A stretch of 64,000 nucleotides of DNA from Isoetes taiwanensis. Its lineage: Eukaryota; Streptophyta; Lycopodiopsida; Isoetales; Isoetaceae. The notes under the pieces were generated by a model. That model was not told the origin of the DNA, ran no database searches, and saw only the letters and a program-made list of their open reading frames with translations. Every line of letters begins with the position of its first letter. The stretch's first letter is position 1. A program made the translations under genes and the position numbers. Below, one piece after another: positions 1-12,030 of this stretch. The DNA lies in contig JAJEKV010000020.1 in assembly GCA_021234155.1 (NCBI GenBank), positions 7,242,563 to 7,306,562 of the forward strand, in the 5' to 3' direction.

Positions 1-1300
1 CAGCTATTTCTAAAAGAACCAAAGAAAAGAAAAAGGAAACTTGATCAAGAGTAGAATGCCGCATAAAATAAAAACATCGAATGCAACCAAATGCCAAGAT
101 AGTTGATGGTTGGGGTTTATCCCGGGGTTATGGTCAGAACTCGCATCCCTTCTTCTCATTTTTTCCCCGCATTTTTGAGATTGGTCCCGACCTATAGCAT
201 CCAAGAACAAAAAATCCTGCAAACCTTTTGAATAAGCTCGGTAGTGATCGTGTTCTTTGGGCCGGATAGGCCGCCATCGCCGCAGCTACATCAAGGCTCC
301 AAATCCACTTTGTGCTAGCTCGAGATATATCACCGTGCATTGAAAATATCATTCGTGGCGCTGACTCACGGTACTAGCCTCCCGTATTGTTAGCACTACC
401 ATTATCCGCTTTTATTACGCCGCCGCAAAGACAATGCACAAGTCTCCAATAACGGACGTTTTGCCATGTCCAGAAGACTATGGCACCGCTTCCAGACTTT
501 TTGAATCCCACACTCTTATGCCTGGTTGCCCAGAGCAGGCCTCTCCGGTTAGCCAGTTTCAAGAGTGGCTGCCCAACAACGAAAACGACCGAGCATTTAC
601 AGCCAATAAGGGGTTTTTAGCAGTCATAGGCATATTCCAAGCATATACTGGTATATACCTATAATATGCCATAAACCCACATAAACAAGGGTTTGCCCCC
701 TTAGGGGCAACCCAAAAACACACGCTGATAAACATTGACAGTAGATGGCGTCTCTCTGCAGTCAATTTACCACAATTAATTTGGCAATGACAATCTCAGC
801 TCCAGTTATCTGTTATGCTAAGAAGTGTCTTTCTTCACTGCTTTTGAACCCGATCATGCTCTAGTCCAAGTCCATTGGTTAGGTGGTCTAAACCATAAAT
901 TGTATAGTGGCTCCTAAAAAGATGTTTGTGGAGGTAATGTTTCTTGATGCATCATGCTTCGTATTGTAAAATAGAATCATCGTGGAGCTATGGTAGAACT
1001 GGGAGAAGGGCTTAATAAGCTATGAAGACTTAGATTGCTTAATGGTCCATTTGCTGACTTTGAAAAGGAAGCTTCATCAGTTTTGGAGTTCTTATATAAA
1101 ACACAATTAGAGAATGCAGCTTGTAATTATATCTTCCGCTACATTTTCGTCTTCAAATTAATGTGGATTATTACATGGAATACTTATGGTATAGATTGTG
1201 GTATGCATTGCTTCTAGCATGCTTTAACTTGCTGTTAAGAAGATGGTTTAGGAATAAAATTCTTCGTATGGTCTAGAACTGTGAATCAGAAGAATTCAAA
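1..1300. other. AT-rich intergenic DNA, no gene seen
   Basis: Short open frames occur on both strands, but none has recognisable motifs or splice context. No repeat arms or tRNA-like boxes stand out. Part of it may belong to the decayed channel gene that follows, but I could not align any upstream channel exon here. Confidence 0.5.
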
Positions 1301-1307
1301 TGTCCAG

Positions 1308-1665
1308 ATCTTGGATCCAAGAAGCAAACTTGTGCATCAGTGGAACAAGTTTTTTGTTTTGTCATGTTTGGTCGCTGTATTTGTTGGCCCTTCTTCTTTT
1401 ATCTACTAGTGGTTGCTGAAGATCTTTGTATTCGAATTCAGAAGGATTTTCTCATCGTAGTTACGGTTCTACGCACACTAGCAGATGCTTTTTATTTGTT
1501 TCATATAGTACTCAAATTTAGAATGGGATTCATTGCACCATCTTCACAGGTTTTTGGAAAGGGTGAAATGGGTTGTGGATGCTAGACAAATTGCTAAAAG
1601 ATATTTATTACGATACCTTTAGTTGGACATCCTTGATGTGTTACCTCTTCCACAGGTGGTGCATT
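1308..1665 (+). pseudogene. cyclic nucleotide-gated ion channel (CNGC) fragment, decayed
   Basis: Plant CNGCs are six-helix plasma-membrane cation channels with a C-terminal cyclic-nucleotide domain. This piece covers only the start of the channel, S1 to about S3. The first frame reads ILDPRSKLVHQWNKFFVLSC, the family's hallmark entry to S1. The frame then shifts near 1395 and continues with DLCIRIQKDFLIVVTVLRT, the HIVLKFR stretch and APSSQVFGKGE. It shifts again near 1555 to VVDARQIAKRYLLRY. A stop codon follows within the segment that normally reads YFIIDLL, and then comes LDVLPLPQ. Two frameshifts, in-frame stops and the absence of pore and nucleotide-binding regions make it a dead copy. 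Downstream sequence to about 1.75 kb may hold a little more, beyond certain recognition. Family-member assignment is not possible. Confidence 0.82.
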
Positions 1666-1669
1666 TTTT

Positions 1670-4619
1670 ATTATTCCTCAATCTCTCCATTCTTCAGCCA
1701 TCCACCAACAACATTTGAACATGTTTCATGTACCATATGAGTTTAGCTAAAAAAGATTTATGGGTTTACCAACAGGCTATGGTATGGCAGCTTTTCTAAC
1801 ATGGATCTATGTGCCATTTCATCTCATGGGCATGGCCTAGTTCAATCCTATCCAGTTCAATGTGGTTCATTCATTATATGTACATTTTATTAACACAGCT
1901 ATGTCTGTGGTTTTGTTCCACACGTATTTCATTTGACTCTGTATTTTATTCAACAATACATGATCTGGATTGTTTTTCTTGAGGTAACATGTCCGCCAAT
2001 ACAAAGAACACATTGAGATCTGTTGTTTTTTTCCAACACCTTCCACGGTTATTTTGAATATACCCATTGACTAAGGAGACGATGCAAAGCTGGATTTGTC
2101 ACTGACATAGCCTGAGCTGGTGCTGCATATAACTTGGTATTATTCATGCATGCTTGCTAGTCGTGTAAGTTGTCTCTTCGGTAATTAATCAGGTCAAGTG
2201 ATATTCCACGAGAAGCTAATATATTGCCTGCCTAAGACACTGCACATAGTTTGTTAGCATTGCGTTCTACTCGTGGCAAATGATTGGTAGTCTGTTTAGA
2301 ATTCGCTTTGTTGTGGAATGCTATGTTATAGATTCTTTGGTGCTTGTTAAACAAAAAAATAAAAAAATTGGAACTCCAGGAAGTGAGCATAATAATGCAA
2401 ATGGACCTCAAAATGAGCACTCATCAAGCACTATTGATAAAATAAGAAATGCATTTCTTTATCTAGCTAATAGGCGAATCAGGTTATTGAAGGCATGAAT
2501 AAAGTCAAAATGTAGGAAATTTTGACTAGATTTGTTACTATATTGATATCTTTTGCATCAAAATATGCTCCCATGGCTTTACAAGCAGTTCTATACAATA
2601 GTATAAGCAGTTCATTACATGCTTCACTTTTAACCATTCTTTACACTTTGCACTATGAACCAATCTGTCCATGAAAATGACTTTCATTGACTGACCGAAT
2701 CTTTCCTTTAATAAAATATATAAGGGGCAATTATGGTGTTGTTTTCAAGTTATGGAATTCAAAATCATTCCCAACGCTAGCTGCACTAAATGACACTAAA
2801 TCAACAGGTTCAGATTTCTTGCCATGGCAAGCTTCAGTAAACTAAACTAGAAAAATGAATTTAAGCGCCTACAGATTCTTACATAGGTAGTTTCTATCAT
2901 TAGGGTCATCCTATAAAACCCCTTTGTATACACGGGTATAATTCCCGTAAAACAAAAACATAAATCATCTTCTTCTTATTTGTACATCTCTCAAAACATC
3001 GACATATTTGAAGTACATGCCACGTGAGTCTCTTCGAAACCACCTACAATGCAATGCATCTCAGAACATTGCAATGCCATAATTCAAAGAACCAGTACCC
3101 CGAAAAAAAGAAAAATAACTGAAACTACCAGTAAACTAGGCTTAAAGATGGATTAACACCTTTGACCATCATAACACCTAAATCTTGAATCATACAACAC
3201 TGTTAGGATTGAAATAGATAATGGGTCTTTGCATTTCCATTTTTTCACCTAACTGAATCTAATACATCATTTTCACTTAAAAAACTAGAGCGCCATTCCC
3301 AAACAACCTATAATCGAATGTATCCACCAACATATGTAGATACAATAAAAAAGATAACTACAGAACTTCAACTTCAGACCACATTTTTGTGAATTGTCTA
3401 TACTTAATGCATGGTCTTGCCACTTGCAAGGTGATTACAATGGTAGGCGTTTGTGGACGCATCAATGGGTCTTCCAATGGGCAATCCATTGGTGCATTAG
3501 CATCTTTTTTGTTGTATATTGAGCCTTGTGAATGGTGTAAACTAGGGATTTTGTTTTCTTAGCCTGGTGAATTCAGACAACTAAAGCAGAAAAGAGAAAG
3601 TACTAGTAACTTCATACTAATTAGATGAAGCCCATTGGGCATTTCTGAGACATTGTGGACTTCTTCAAGTGAATGCTATGTTTGCCCGTCTGTGATCGCT
3701 TCAGTCGCACTGTCCAATGTCGCAAAACACGGGCATAAAGTCTGTCCACATATGGTCGAGGAGTGACGTAGAGCGCGTGGGAGCAAGGTGACACTACTGT
3801 AGAATGCAGGAAGCAAGACCCTAGTCAAGTCCGGCAATGCGAGCGTTGGTTTTTCCCAATCCGTGCATAACCTGATGCATCATAACTGTCCGTTTAAAAG
3901 AAAACAAGTTGCTCACAAATCTACTTAAGACATGACACATCTCAGAGCATCATTGAACTTTATCTTCACGCGAGTAATGCATGAGAGAAACATCAATCCT
4001 TTGTGTCCAAAAAAAAAAATCCACCAATTTGGCATCTGGTTTGTAATGTTCACCAACCTTAAATATTTGCGCATGGGTTGTGGTTACATAAAAAAAGAGC
4101 ATGATACAAAGTTCTTATCAAATTTCATCTTTGTTTTATTGTCCGCACCCATTGGGGCAAAAGCACCTAGTTTATTCCCAATCTTTTGCTTGATCTAATA
4201 GTTGCAAATGATTTGAGCATAGAGTTGGTTCATTCTATTGTGGATGGACCTAACATAATCTTTTGCTTGATCTAATAGTTGCAAATGGTTTGAGCATAGA
4301 AGAAGCAAGAGCTTGTAGAGGGAGGTCCGTCATAGTACTAGCAGCAGCATAGAAGATGTAGAGGTTTAGTTATTCGAGTACATAGTTAGTTGGTTCTTTG
4401 CCACCCTTCGCTCTGGGTGTGGTGTCAATACTTCCTATACAAAATGGTTAGCAACTTATAAGCTTGTTATAAAATATTTAAGTCAGTAAAAGTTTGGGTA
4501 CTGCCATCTTACTAGGTTGAAGCACTACCATATTAAATAGATGTAGTTACAAAGACTGTAGTCATGACATACAAGGGAGATGTTTACATTTCAATGTATA
4601 GATTTCTATACTTATTGGG
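1670..4619. other. AT-rich intergenic DNA
   Basis: No gene recognised. An open stretch at 2360-2498 on the plus strand ends in charged coding-like sequence (TIDKIRNAFLYLANRRIR), but it has no identifiable family or convincing splice sites. A short direct repeat (TCTTTTGCTTGATCTAATAG) occurs twice, near 4183 and 4259. Confidence 0.4.
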
Positions 4620-4990
4620 GGTATGAGTTAGATCCTTGCTAGATTCTTCAAGATTCTATCAAGCATTAAGATTCCTCTAGGTTCTTAAAGATTTTATCAA
4701 GATTCCCCTAGATTCCCAAAGAAGCGCTTGAGATTCCCATAGATTCTCCTGAGATTCCTTTAGTTCCCATAGATTCTATGAAGATTCCCCAAGATTCCTC
4801 TAGGTTCTTAAAGATTTTATCAAGATTTCCTTAGATTCTCTTACATTGTAAAAGATGCTCTCTTGGGATTCCCATAGATTCTCTAAGATTCTCATGATTT
4901 TTCTCTGGATCTCTAAGACCCTATAAAGATTCTCCTACATTCCCGCAACTTACCATAGATTCTTTGAAACTCGAAGATTTCAAAAAGATT
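4620..4990. repeat. degenerate minisatellite built on AGATTC units
   Basis: About 370 bp are made of diverged units around AAGATTCC(T/C)(T/C)TAG, for example AGATTCCCCTAGATTCCC and AGATTCTCCTGAGATTCC. A longer unit, CCTCTAGGTTCTTAAAGATT, occurs at about 4671 and 4797, so higher-order duplication has happened. Spacing is irregular and units are mutated, so the array is old. Confidence 0.75.
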
Positions 4991-5267
4991 CTTAGTGGTC
5001 GATCACGTTGGCTGCAACTGCGATAAAATAGTGCCAGAGCCCCACTCATTGGAAAGCTCTCGATGAGAGCAATCTAAGGCGTGGGCCTCACTTTCATCTG
5101 ACCCCTCTACGGCAAGCTACGTGCCTTTGAAGGCGATTAAGCAGAAGGAAGCTTTTATTAATGAGGATGCCACCTCATCTCCTTTAAAAAAAATTAAATT
5201 TAATATTAAAAAGTAAATATCTAGGATTTATTCTCACCTTTTGATCTAACGGTTAAGATCTACTACA

Positions 5268-5446
5268 CCAAATACTGCTGCCACCTCATCACATGGCATT
5301 AATTGCACATAACAAACGTGGCTAAACTTGGGCCGTTGATACAGCACATTCGACGGCCCAAATACTGCTGCCACCTCATCACATGGCATTAATTGCACAT
5401 ACAAACGTGGCTAAACTTGGGCCATTGATACAACACATTCGACGGC
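5268..5446. repeat. two-copy tandem duplication, 90-bp unit
   Basis: Copy 1 is 5268-5357 and copy 2 is 5358-5446. They differ by one deleted base and two or three substitutions, so the duplication is recent. No coding capacity is evident. Just downstream, 5568-5625 holds a small TATATATTATGAT tandem array. Confidence 0.9.
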
Positions 5447-6002
5447 CGAGATCAATCTGGATTAAGCACCCCCCTTGTATGTAAATGTCGAGGTGGCTGC
5501 ATTCGAACAGTCGATTTCACAATCGACGGTTGAGATCAAAATCTCTATGGACAAGGGGTGCTTAAGTTATTGTATATATATTATGATAAGTTATTGTATA
5601 TATATTATGATATATATTATGATATGTGAAAGATACCTCATGCACAAGCTCAAATAGTATTTCCAAAATTTTCTCTTTCTGAAGAGGTAAAAATAATAAG
5701 GCCTGGAGATATGCTCTTAGTTCCAAATGACTGAAACTGAATTCCATTACTAATGTCCAAGAAACACATCTCTGCCAAGCATAAATTCTTTTTTCCCTGC
5801 ATGTGAGCCACAAGCAAATATGTGAGCCACACTCTGTTGAGTTGCATATAATTGAAGCTATCAAGCCAAAGAACGTGCATAGTGCTTAGAAAGAAAATCA
5901 TTTAAATTTCCACCTCCAATTTGTGAATCAACTAATGGTGGTCCATAATAATCCATTATCTACGAAGTTCACGAAGAGAATGCCATGGTCCCAAATAGCA
6001 TA

Positions 6003-6595
6003 TGCTACATAAGATCACCTTTTATGACTTGAGCATTGACATATATCCCTTATGGTAGAGACCTCTGCTTTTCTCATTGATGTGCAAAATCTGAACTAAC
6101 TTCCTTGCTCCCATTCTCAGAAATATTTGTTCTTACATTGCTACAGACAATTAAGATAGATCATTGAACCTTTCTTCACAATTTATATTATCTGTGACTT
6201 GTAAGGTTCGCCTTATGTACCTGCATTTGATCCCTCTACCATTGATTTTGACTCAATTCTTCGCAATGCACTTAAAGCAGTTATAATACACAATGACAAC
6301 GATGATCCGGTTAAAATATACTGGTTAAAATATACTCTTTCAACTTTGATGAAATATCGAAGTTGGCAGTTTTAAGTAATTTACTTCTTCAACTACCATC
6401 GAAAAGTCACCCTACATGAATTTGATTCAGATTCAAGCAAATAGAGGAAAACATTATTCACAAAGTCTGCCCTAAATGCTACATAAGTTCACCTTTTTGT
6501 GACTTGAGCATTGACATATATCCTTTTGGCAGAGACTATGTTTTTCTAATTGATGGCAAAATCTGAACTATAACTTCCTTGCTCCCATTCTCAAC
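6003..6595. repeat. direct repeat pair, about 120 bp each
   Basis: Copy 1 (6003-6121) and copy 2 (6478-6595) both run from TGCTACATAAG through TGACTTGAGCATTGACATAT to TTCCTTGCTCCCATTCTCA, with scattered substitutions and small indels. The spacer is about 356 bp. Neither copy shows LTR ends or inverted termini, so this looks like a segmental duplication rather than a defined element. Confidence 0.8.
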
Positions 6596-6599
6596 AAGG

Positions 6600-7650
6600 T
6601 GCTGCACACGAGAGGTTGCCCTCTGGCGGCCCGAGAGTGTGTTTTCATGGGTTTTGTTTCATTCTTTTATGTTTGAATAAACGCAGGAGCAATGGTGTCA
6701 ATGATAGAGTTGGTGTTCTTGTACATTCTTTCGTACATTTGGTGTTCTTGTACATCCTTTAGCCCTCTCACTGGAAAGCAGAAGAATTCTCCCTATGGAT
6801 CACCCATGCTTAGGGCTTCCTTCTGATGCTGTATAATATCAGTAAGTTCAGAGGACTCCATGATCTGCCGTGATTTAGGCTTAAAATTTTAAAAAATGTA
6901 AAGTCAGGGTGCCGTCAATTCAGCCCGCAGGGCCAATAGCATCCTGCCACATATCAACTCTTCTTTTCCTGAATGTTGGGCTAAACTTTTCTACCTGACA
7001 TTCTGACATTCTACAATTTTGCTTAACATTCTGCAATATCACCTCACATTCTTAATGCCAGCCGTTAGATGCGTGACACGTGACGCTGAATCGACAACCC
7101 CCGTGACTTCATGTTGCACGAGCCTTGAATTCCGGCATGTCAGAAGTGCCTCCGCATTGACATGCTGGAATTTAAGGCACAGAGCCATTCCTGTATACGT
7201 ATCGTATGAAGTATGGCATTCAACTTCAACAGCTCTTCCATGTGTCATGTAGTGATCAAAATTCTCTTTGGCTACTTGGAATTTTTGCTCATTGACAAAA
7301 TGAATAGAAGATTCTGAAGAACTGTAGACTGCGGGCAGATATTAGTGAATCCCAAGTTTTAATTACAGCCACGTGGTGAAGTGCTTGTTCTCCATCCTGA
7401 GCTCACAAGCTAAAGCTATATGAAGAGTTCGCCGCATCAGAAATTGCAGAAGCTCTCGAGGAAGCATTGATCGGATGGATGAGGTAAAGATGGGGGCATT
7501 TTTTTCAATACCCTGAAATATTGGGATATTTTAACAGTTTTTCCTATTTTATTTCATTCTGCTGCGGGCAAAAACTTATAATCGCAGAATGAATTTTTTA
7601 GAGAGTTTTATTCGAGAATAAAGTTCATATTGTAATGCATCTGATTTCAG
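6600..7650. other. intergenic DNA with one strong hairpin
   Basis: At 7122-7142 and 7158-7178 two 21-base arms pair with two mismatches across a 15-base loop. A possible orphan exon lies near 7412-7494 on the plus strand, encoding LYEEFAASEIAEALEEALI and ending at a GAG|GTAAAG donor, but its family is not recognised. The expected first exon of the following LSM4-like fragment was not found here. Confidence 0.45.
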
Positions 7651-8375
7651 TTGGTGGAGCTTAAGAACGGGGAAACTTACAATGGGCATCTTGTGAATTG
7701 CGACACACAGATGAATATTCATCTACGAGAAGTGATATGCACATCCAAGATACTTTTTTTAAGTTAGGAGTGCTTCTTGTTGGATGAATAGTATTTGTTA
7801 AAGTGATTGAACAAGCAACCCTGATTTGATATGGTATTTAGGATGCTGATAGATTTTGGAAAATGCTGGAGTGCTATATTCATGGAAATATAATCAAGTA
7901 TCTGAGAGTTCCAGATGAGGTATGCACATGATTTATCAGCTCTTAATTTAGATTTTTAATCTACAAACAGTAGTATATTATAATTGACTGTTTGGGATTC
8001 AAATCATTTACATTAGAGGCACTAGATAGATGGAAAATAATTTGTTATCCCATTTAATGGATGTGTTAACTTCTTTGCAGGTCATTGATAAGGTACAGAA
8101 AGAACTTGTGAAACGCTCTGGTATGGATCGATTTATATTTTAACACATTTTATTAAATTTTATGTTCTTTTTATTTTGTTGTATATTGTCTATCATGCTT
8201 AATACATGATCATGGCAGATCGAAAACACATTATGAGTGGCCGAGGTAGAGGCAGGAGAAGGGCTGATGATGGTTGTAGAGGACAAGGCGGACGTGGAGC
8301 TTATCAGGACGATGGCGCTGGGAGAGATGGACGTGGTGGAGGTCGAGTAGCTGGAAAGGGAGGCCAAGGAGGTAA
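7651..8375 (+). pseudogene. LSM4: LSM4-like fragment (U6 snRNP Sm-like protein), 5' exon missing
   Basis: LSm4 is a subunit of the LSm1-7 (mRNA decay) and LSm2-8 (U6 snRNA) rings. Four exon blocks keep the family's order. Block 7651-7749 holds Sm1 ([19 protein letters not shown]). Block 7842-7919 holds Sm2 (ending IIKYLRVPDE). Block 8081-8120 reads VIDKVQKELVKRS. From 8219 comes the RGG-type tail (SGRGRGRRRADD). All junctions are in phase. Evidence against function: the exon encoding the start and first Sm strand is absent; the donor after 7749 reads AT instead of GT; Trp after Asp-Thr is Gln; and the Sm2 RNA-contact Arg of IRGN is His. Retained introns show a DNA-level copy, not a retrocopy. 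The open frame runs on to 8634, but after about 8375 it no longer resembles LSM4. Confidence 0.87.
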
Positions 8376-8535
8376 AAAACTTTTCAACTTTGCTGCTCTG
8401 AAGAAGAAGTTCAGGGCCTCCACATTGGAATGCTCTATTCTTCCCACGACAAACCCTAATCAAGAAAATTGCTATAGAAGAGCCGTTAAGGGTTCGACCT
8501 ATATATTCGCCCGATTTGGGTTAGACTCCCAAGGA

Positions 8536-8631
8536 CTGGAAACCTCCCCCATTTTCTTCTATGGAAACCTCCCCAGCTTTCCTTTGAAGCCTGGGGAGGT
8601 TTCCACGTGTGCTAACTTATGGAGGTTTCCA
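8536..8631. repeat. small nested foldback
   Basis: GGAAACCTCCCC occurs at 8538 and 8563. Its complement GGGGAGGTTTCC occurs at 8593, with a shorter GGAGGTTTCC at 8621. The inner pair (8562-8576 with 8591-8605) is a perfect 15-bp stem around a short loop. It could fold strongly in RNA or single-stranded DNA. It resembles a miniature foldback element, but no target duplication was found. Confidence 0.7.
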
Positions 8632-8639
8632 TAAAGTTT

Positions 8640-9990
8640 TATAAAAAAAGAGCTTCTTGATCTAGCAAGTCATAAATAGCCCAAAATTAATGTGGACGGT
8701 CAAATTTATTCCCCTTTTTCATAGAATTTTTCTATTTTCATTCCACATTGCTTTTTTGAGCCCACATGAGCGCCACAATCGATTAAGAAAAGGAGCCCCT
8801 CAAGAAACCGATCAAATTTGTGCCGGATTACAGCTGTGGAAGGGTTCTCAGCGATCCATCCAGACTCTAAAATCTTTTCAACGATTTTTGGAGCAGTTTT
8901 AGAGCCTCTATTACGTGGAAGAGAGCAAAAAAGCATTTTATTTTAACTTGGCAATCAAGCTTGTTCCTTTTTCCAAAGGGCAAAAGCCCTAAACTCATCG
9001 ACCATTTTTGAGGAATAAGGCAACCGCTTGCAAAGAAACAGCATCTAGCCGAATAAGGTAAAGATCCATTGTTGAATACCAAAAATTTTGTTTTCGTACA
9101 TTCCAACCATTGCATTTTTTGTAATCCGGATTTGACATGCTGGGCAGCCAAATTTATTTCAGATCAGAGTAGAGATTATGTGAAAAGCCCTATTTGGCAT
9201 GCCGCTTTTGCTAATCCATATGATTTTCGAAAAACAGGGGTTTTGATGGCTACAGAGTCATGCCAAATATCCAGTTCTTTGAGTCATGGTGCTTTAAGTT
9301 ATGTATTCAATCCGACATCCTGCTTGCAATAGGAGCGAACCTATTCAGGTCTATTTGATGCATTTGGATCCAAAATATTGTGCTTCACATGTTAAAATTT
9401 TTCTCTTACAAAGTAAAACTGGTTCATCCATTTCTAGTCTAGAAATTTGATGTTGGTATTTTTTGCAGCAGGGTCTTTGTGCAATAGGGTGCTTGGCCAG
9501 TGCTGGCTGCCTTAGTTGTTGCTATGAATAGGCTCAATAGAAAATGGTGCTATTGTTCTTTAACCTGTGTGTACAATGTAGTATGCTGTTGTAGATCTTT
9601 AAGTGGGTTACCTTGTTAGCTAGTTAGCTTCTAGATGATGGCTGCCCGCTTGCATGTTTGTATAGTGTTTAAACCTTTTCTGTTCATTGCTAAATGCATG
9701 TTTCTGCTGGTTCCTATGCTTCTGCAGCTTGCTTAGAAGTTTTATGCTAAGGTTTGCGGCAGCTGTTGTGGTTGTGCTTTCCATTTATCAGTATATGTAT
9801 ATGGATGTTTACATTTAGAGCAGGAAATGCTTGCATTGCTTATGCAAAGCATAGTCTTTATTTGCATGCTCACAAAATGCTTAAATAACTACATGATGCA
9901 GCATGGCTTAAGGCCAAGGGCAGATTAATATGGTAGAATTGGGGCTATTCTAGCATTATCTGTTGAACATGGATAATTTCAGGATAGCTT
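8640..9990. other. AT-rich intergenic DNA
   Basis: No gene recognised. The 87-codon plus-strand open frame at 9069-9332 has no identifiable motif. Confidence 0.4.
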
Positions 9991-9996
9991 ACAGTG

Positions 9997-10295
9997 TTCA
10001 AGAAACTTCCCATGCTACTAAGCATCCATTGCTCAATCACCCATGAGGAGCATATTCACACATACAGCCATGAGTAGGCATACCACATCTACACCCATGA
10101 GGACCTTTACCACGTCTATTACTTGGCACCCGTGCAAGTGGAGTTTACTCACGCCTGTATATTCCAATTACAACCCCTATATCTTCAAGAAACTTCCTAT
10201 GTTACTCAGCATCCATTGCTCAATCACCTATAAGGAGCTCACTCATGCCTATGACTAATTCCAAAGTATCATGCATGAGGAGCATGCTCACACAT
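9997..10295. repeat. direct repeats, 187-bp offset
   Basis: A block beginning TTCAAGAAACTTCC and running through AGCATCCATTGCTCAATCAC starts at 9997 and again at 10184. Parts of the unit (CATGAGGAGCATGCTCACAC) reappear near 10273. This is an imperfect, decayed tandem array with no coding evidence. Confidence 0.7.
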
Positions 10296-10959
10296 ACATC
10301 AGCTTTGGTAGATCAAGCCACTCTAGTGGCAACTTGCAAAATCATGAAAACCGCCCTAAAGAAATTTCAACCGACAATCACCAGACAATCTTTAGAAGAA
10401 ATACAAATCCACTGAATAGGTATGGCAAGATCCCGCTAGCACCCAATTTTGCTGTTGATCTGCAAGAAAGGTTGAGGCAGTGCTAGAATCGGAGAGAGGA
10501 TGATGGACCTTCTCTCGTTTTGCAGCCCTAGGTGCAGGCCCTAATTGAGCACCAAGAAATGTCCATCAGCATCTCAAAAGTAGATAGCAGTTCAATTTAT
10601 GTCTTTAGACTTAAGTCAAGTATAATTCAAGTGAGAAATGTCTAAATGATTCAACTCTTTTCAATCCAACCCTACCCCTGCCTTAAGCCTACCCTACTGC
10701 TAGTGTTTTTTGAACTTATACTAATGTTTTCTCCACTGTGCTCCTACCTACTTATCGGTGCTACAATTATCGCCCTCACGACCTTAGATTTAGGATGCAT
10801 CCTTATTAGGACTCGACTTGTATTTCTGAGTTTTCCACGTTAGATATTTGCCGATCCAAATTGCTGATTTTTTAATGTTCCATTCCCGTTAAATCAGCTC
10901 CACGCCACTAGTTTCCAAAATCGTTCAACAGGAAGTATCTCCATCGAAGAAAAAAGTTA

Positions 10960-11466
10960 TATATTCATCCAAAATTCGTACAACACTCTGCAACAATTCG
11001 TGAAACATTTGCCAAGCAAGATCCTCCTTATCCAACGGATCAACAACAAGTTCTTCTTATATTTCTCATGCATGCTTTGACAATCGCAATCGATAATTTA
11101 GAAAGATTGAATGCCATTTTAGAAGTTGATGAGAGAGAGATTCATCAAGCCTTCCTTGAAAGAAGCCAAGCTCATACACTGTCTAGATTATTGTTTTCAA
11201 TGCTTAATCTGATTTTCCAGAGGAACCTTGACAGGGATTAGTTATGGTCAATGCTATATAAGGCAACGATCACACATTGGTGGTGCCGTTTTGAGGATTA
11301 CATAATGTGGGTGATGCATCAAGATTTAAAAAGATTTTTAGAGTTTCCAAAAATACATTCTTCTACATATGCCAGAAAGTGTCTTGTGATCTTGTCACAA
11401 ATCCATTGTTTTTCACATATTCCAAATCGTGTGGTATCAGTAGAAAAAAGGTTGCGATTGCATTGA
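10960..11466 (+). pseudogene. unidentified coding remnant, possibly a transposase
   Basis: One plus-strand frame stays open from about 10.96 kb to 11466 except for a single TAG near 11239. That is about 165 codons of coding-like sequence. It includes ERLNAILEVDEREIHQAF, then WWCRFEDYIM, and FLEFPKIHSSTYARKC. A Trp-Trp-x-Arg-Phe followed by a Phe-x-x-Phe-x-(K/M) block and Ser-Thr is reminiscent of the region before the catalytic core in PIF/Harbinger nuclease-like proteins. The match is loose and no DDE residues are visible. No terminal inverted repeats were found around it. It could equally be a host gene piece. Confidence 0.35.
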
Positions 11467-11857
11467 GATGTCATGTAACAGCTTAGGAAATGATCCCTGC
11501 AGATGTAATTAGTTAACAAATTATTATAAATGTCTCAAACTGCCTAATTTGGATTTTTGCTACACTAGTAGGCTTTATATAAAAATATGCTAGGCTTTTA
11601 TTTCTGCTCCACCAGCTTTACATAAAAAAATATAAGAAGCTCAATTTCTGTTCCATTTCAAGCTATAAGACACATCAAGCAACTCGAAATATAAGAACTA
11701 AATTTTAGCTGGTTTGCAGAGAAAGACCTGAAACCATGCATTCGCCCAACAAAACTGAGGTTTCAAGTGTTGCCTCCCATGATGGGAGCAACAAGAGAGG
11801 TTTCTGGGAAGATGAAGCTTTGAAGAAGTTTGCTACCTCCTACATTCTGTGCTAGGG

Positions 11858-11915
11858 AACCCAGGGGGTGCCGCGAGGCAGTTTCCCGCCGGAACCCCCC
11901 GACTGCCCATGGGTT
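11858..11915. repeat. decayed short copy of the 19.8-kb foldback family
   Basis: The segment runs from AACCCAGGGGGTGCC to GACTGCCCATGGGTT. Its right half matches the right arm of the inverted repeat at 19775-19900 (GAAACCCTCGACTGCCCGTG there). Both copies are preceded by GCTAGG. The loop and part of the left arm are lost. A (TTTC)n microsatellite sits downstream at 12003-12030. Confidence 0.6.
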
Positions 11916-12030
11916 CACGCATGTAGACCACAGGGCCAGTGTTTTGCGTACACGTGCTCCAGGTAGGACGAAAAAACCCTGTTCATTTTTGTTCCGACAA
12001 ATTCTTTCTTTCTTTCTTTCTTTCTCTCTC

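Noticed and set aside
4620-4990. Possible CRISPR-like array in the AGATTC repeats
   Set aside because: Units vary in length and sequence, with no constant-size spacers, and this is eukaryotic nuclear DNA. It is a degenerate minisatellite.
5562-5901. Minus-strand frames of 83 and 100 codons
   Set aside because: Overlapping frames with no conserved pattern. Part of one translates a TATA-rich tandem repeat.
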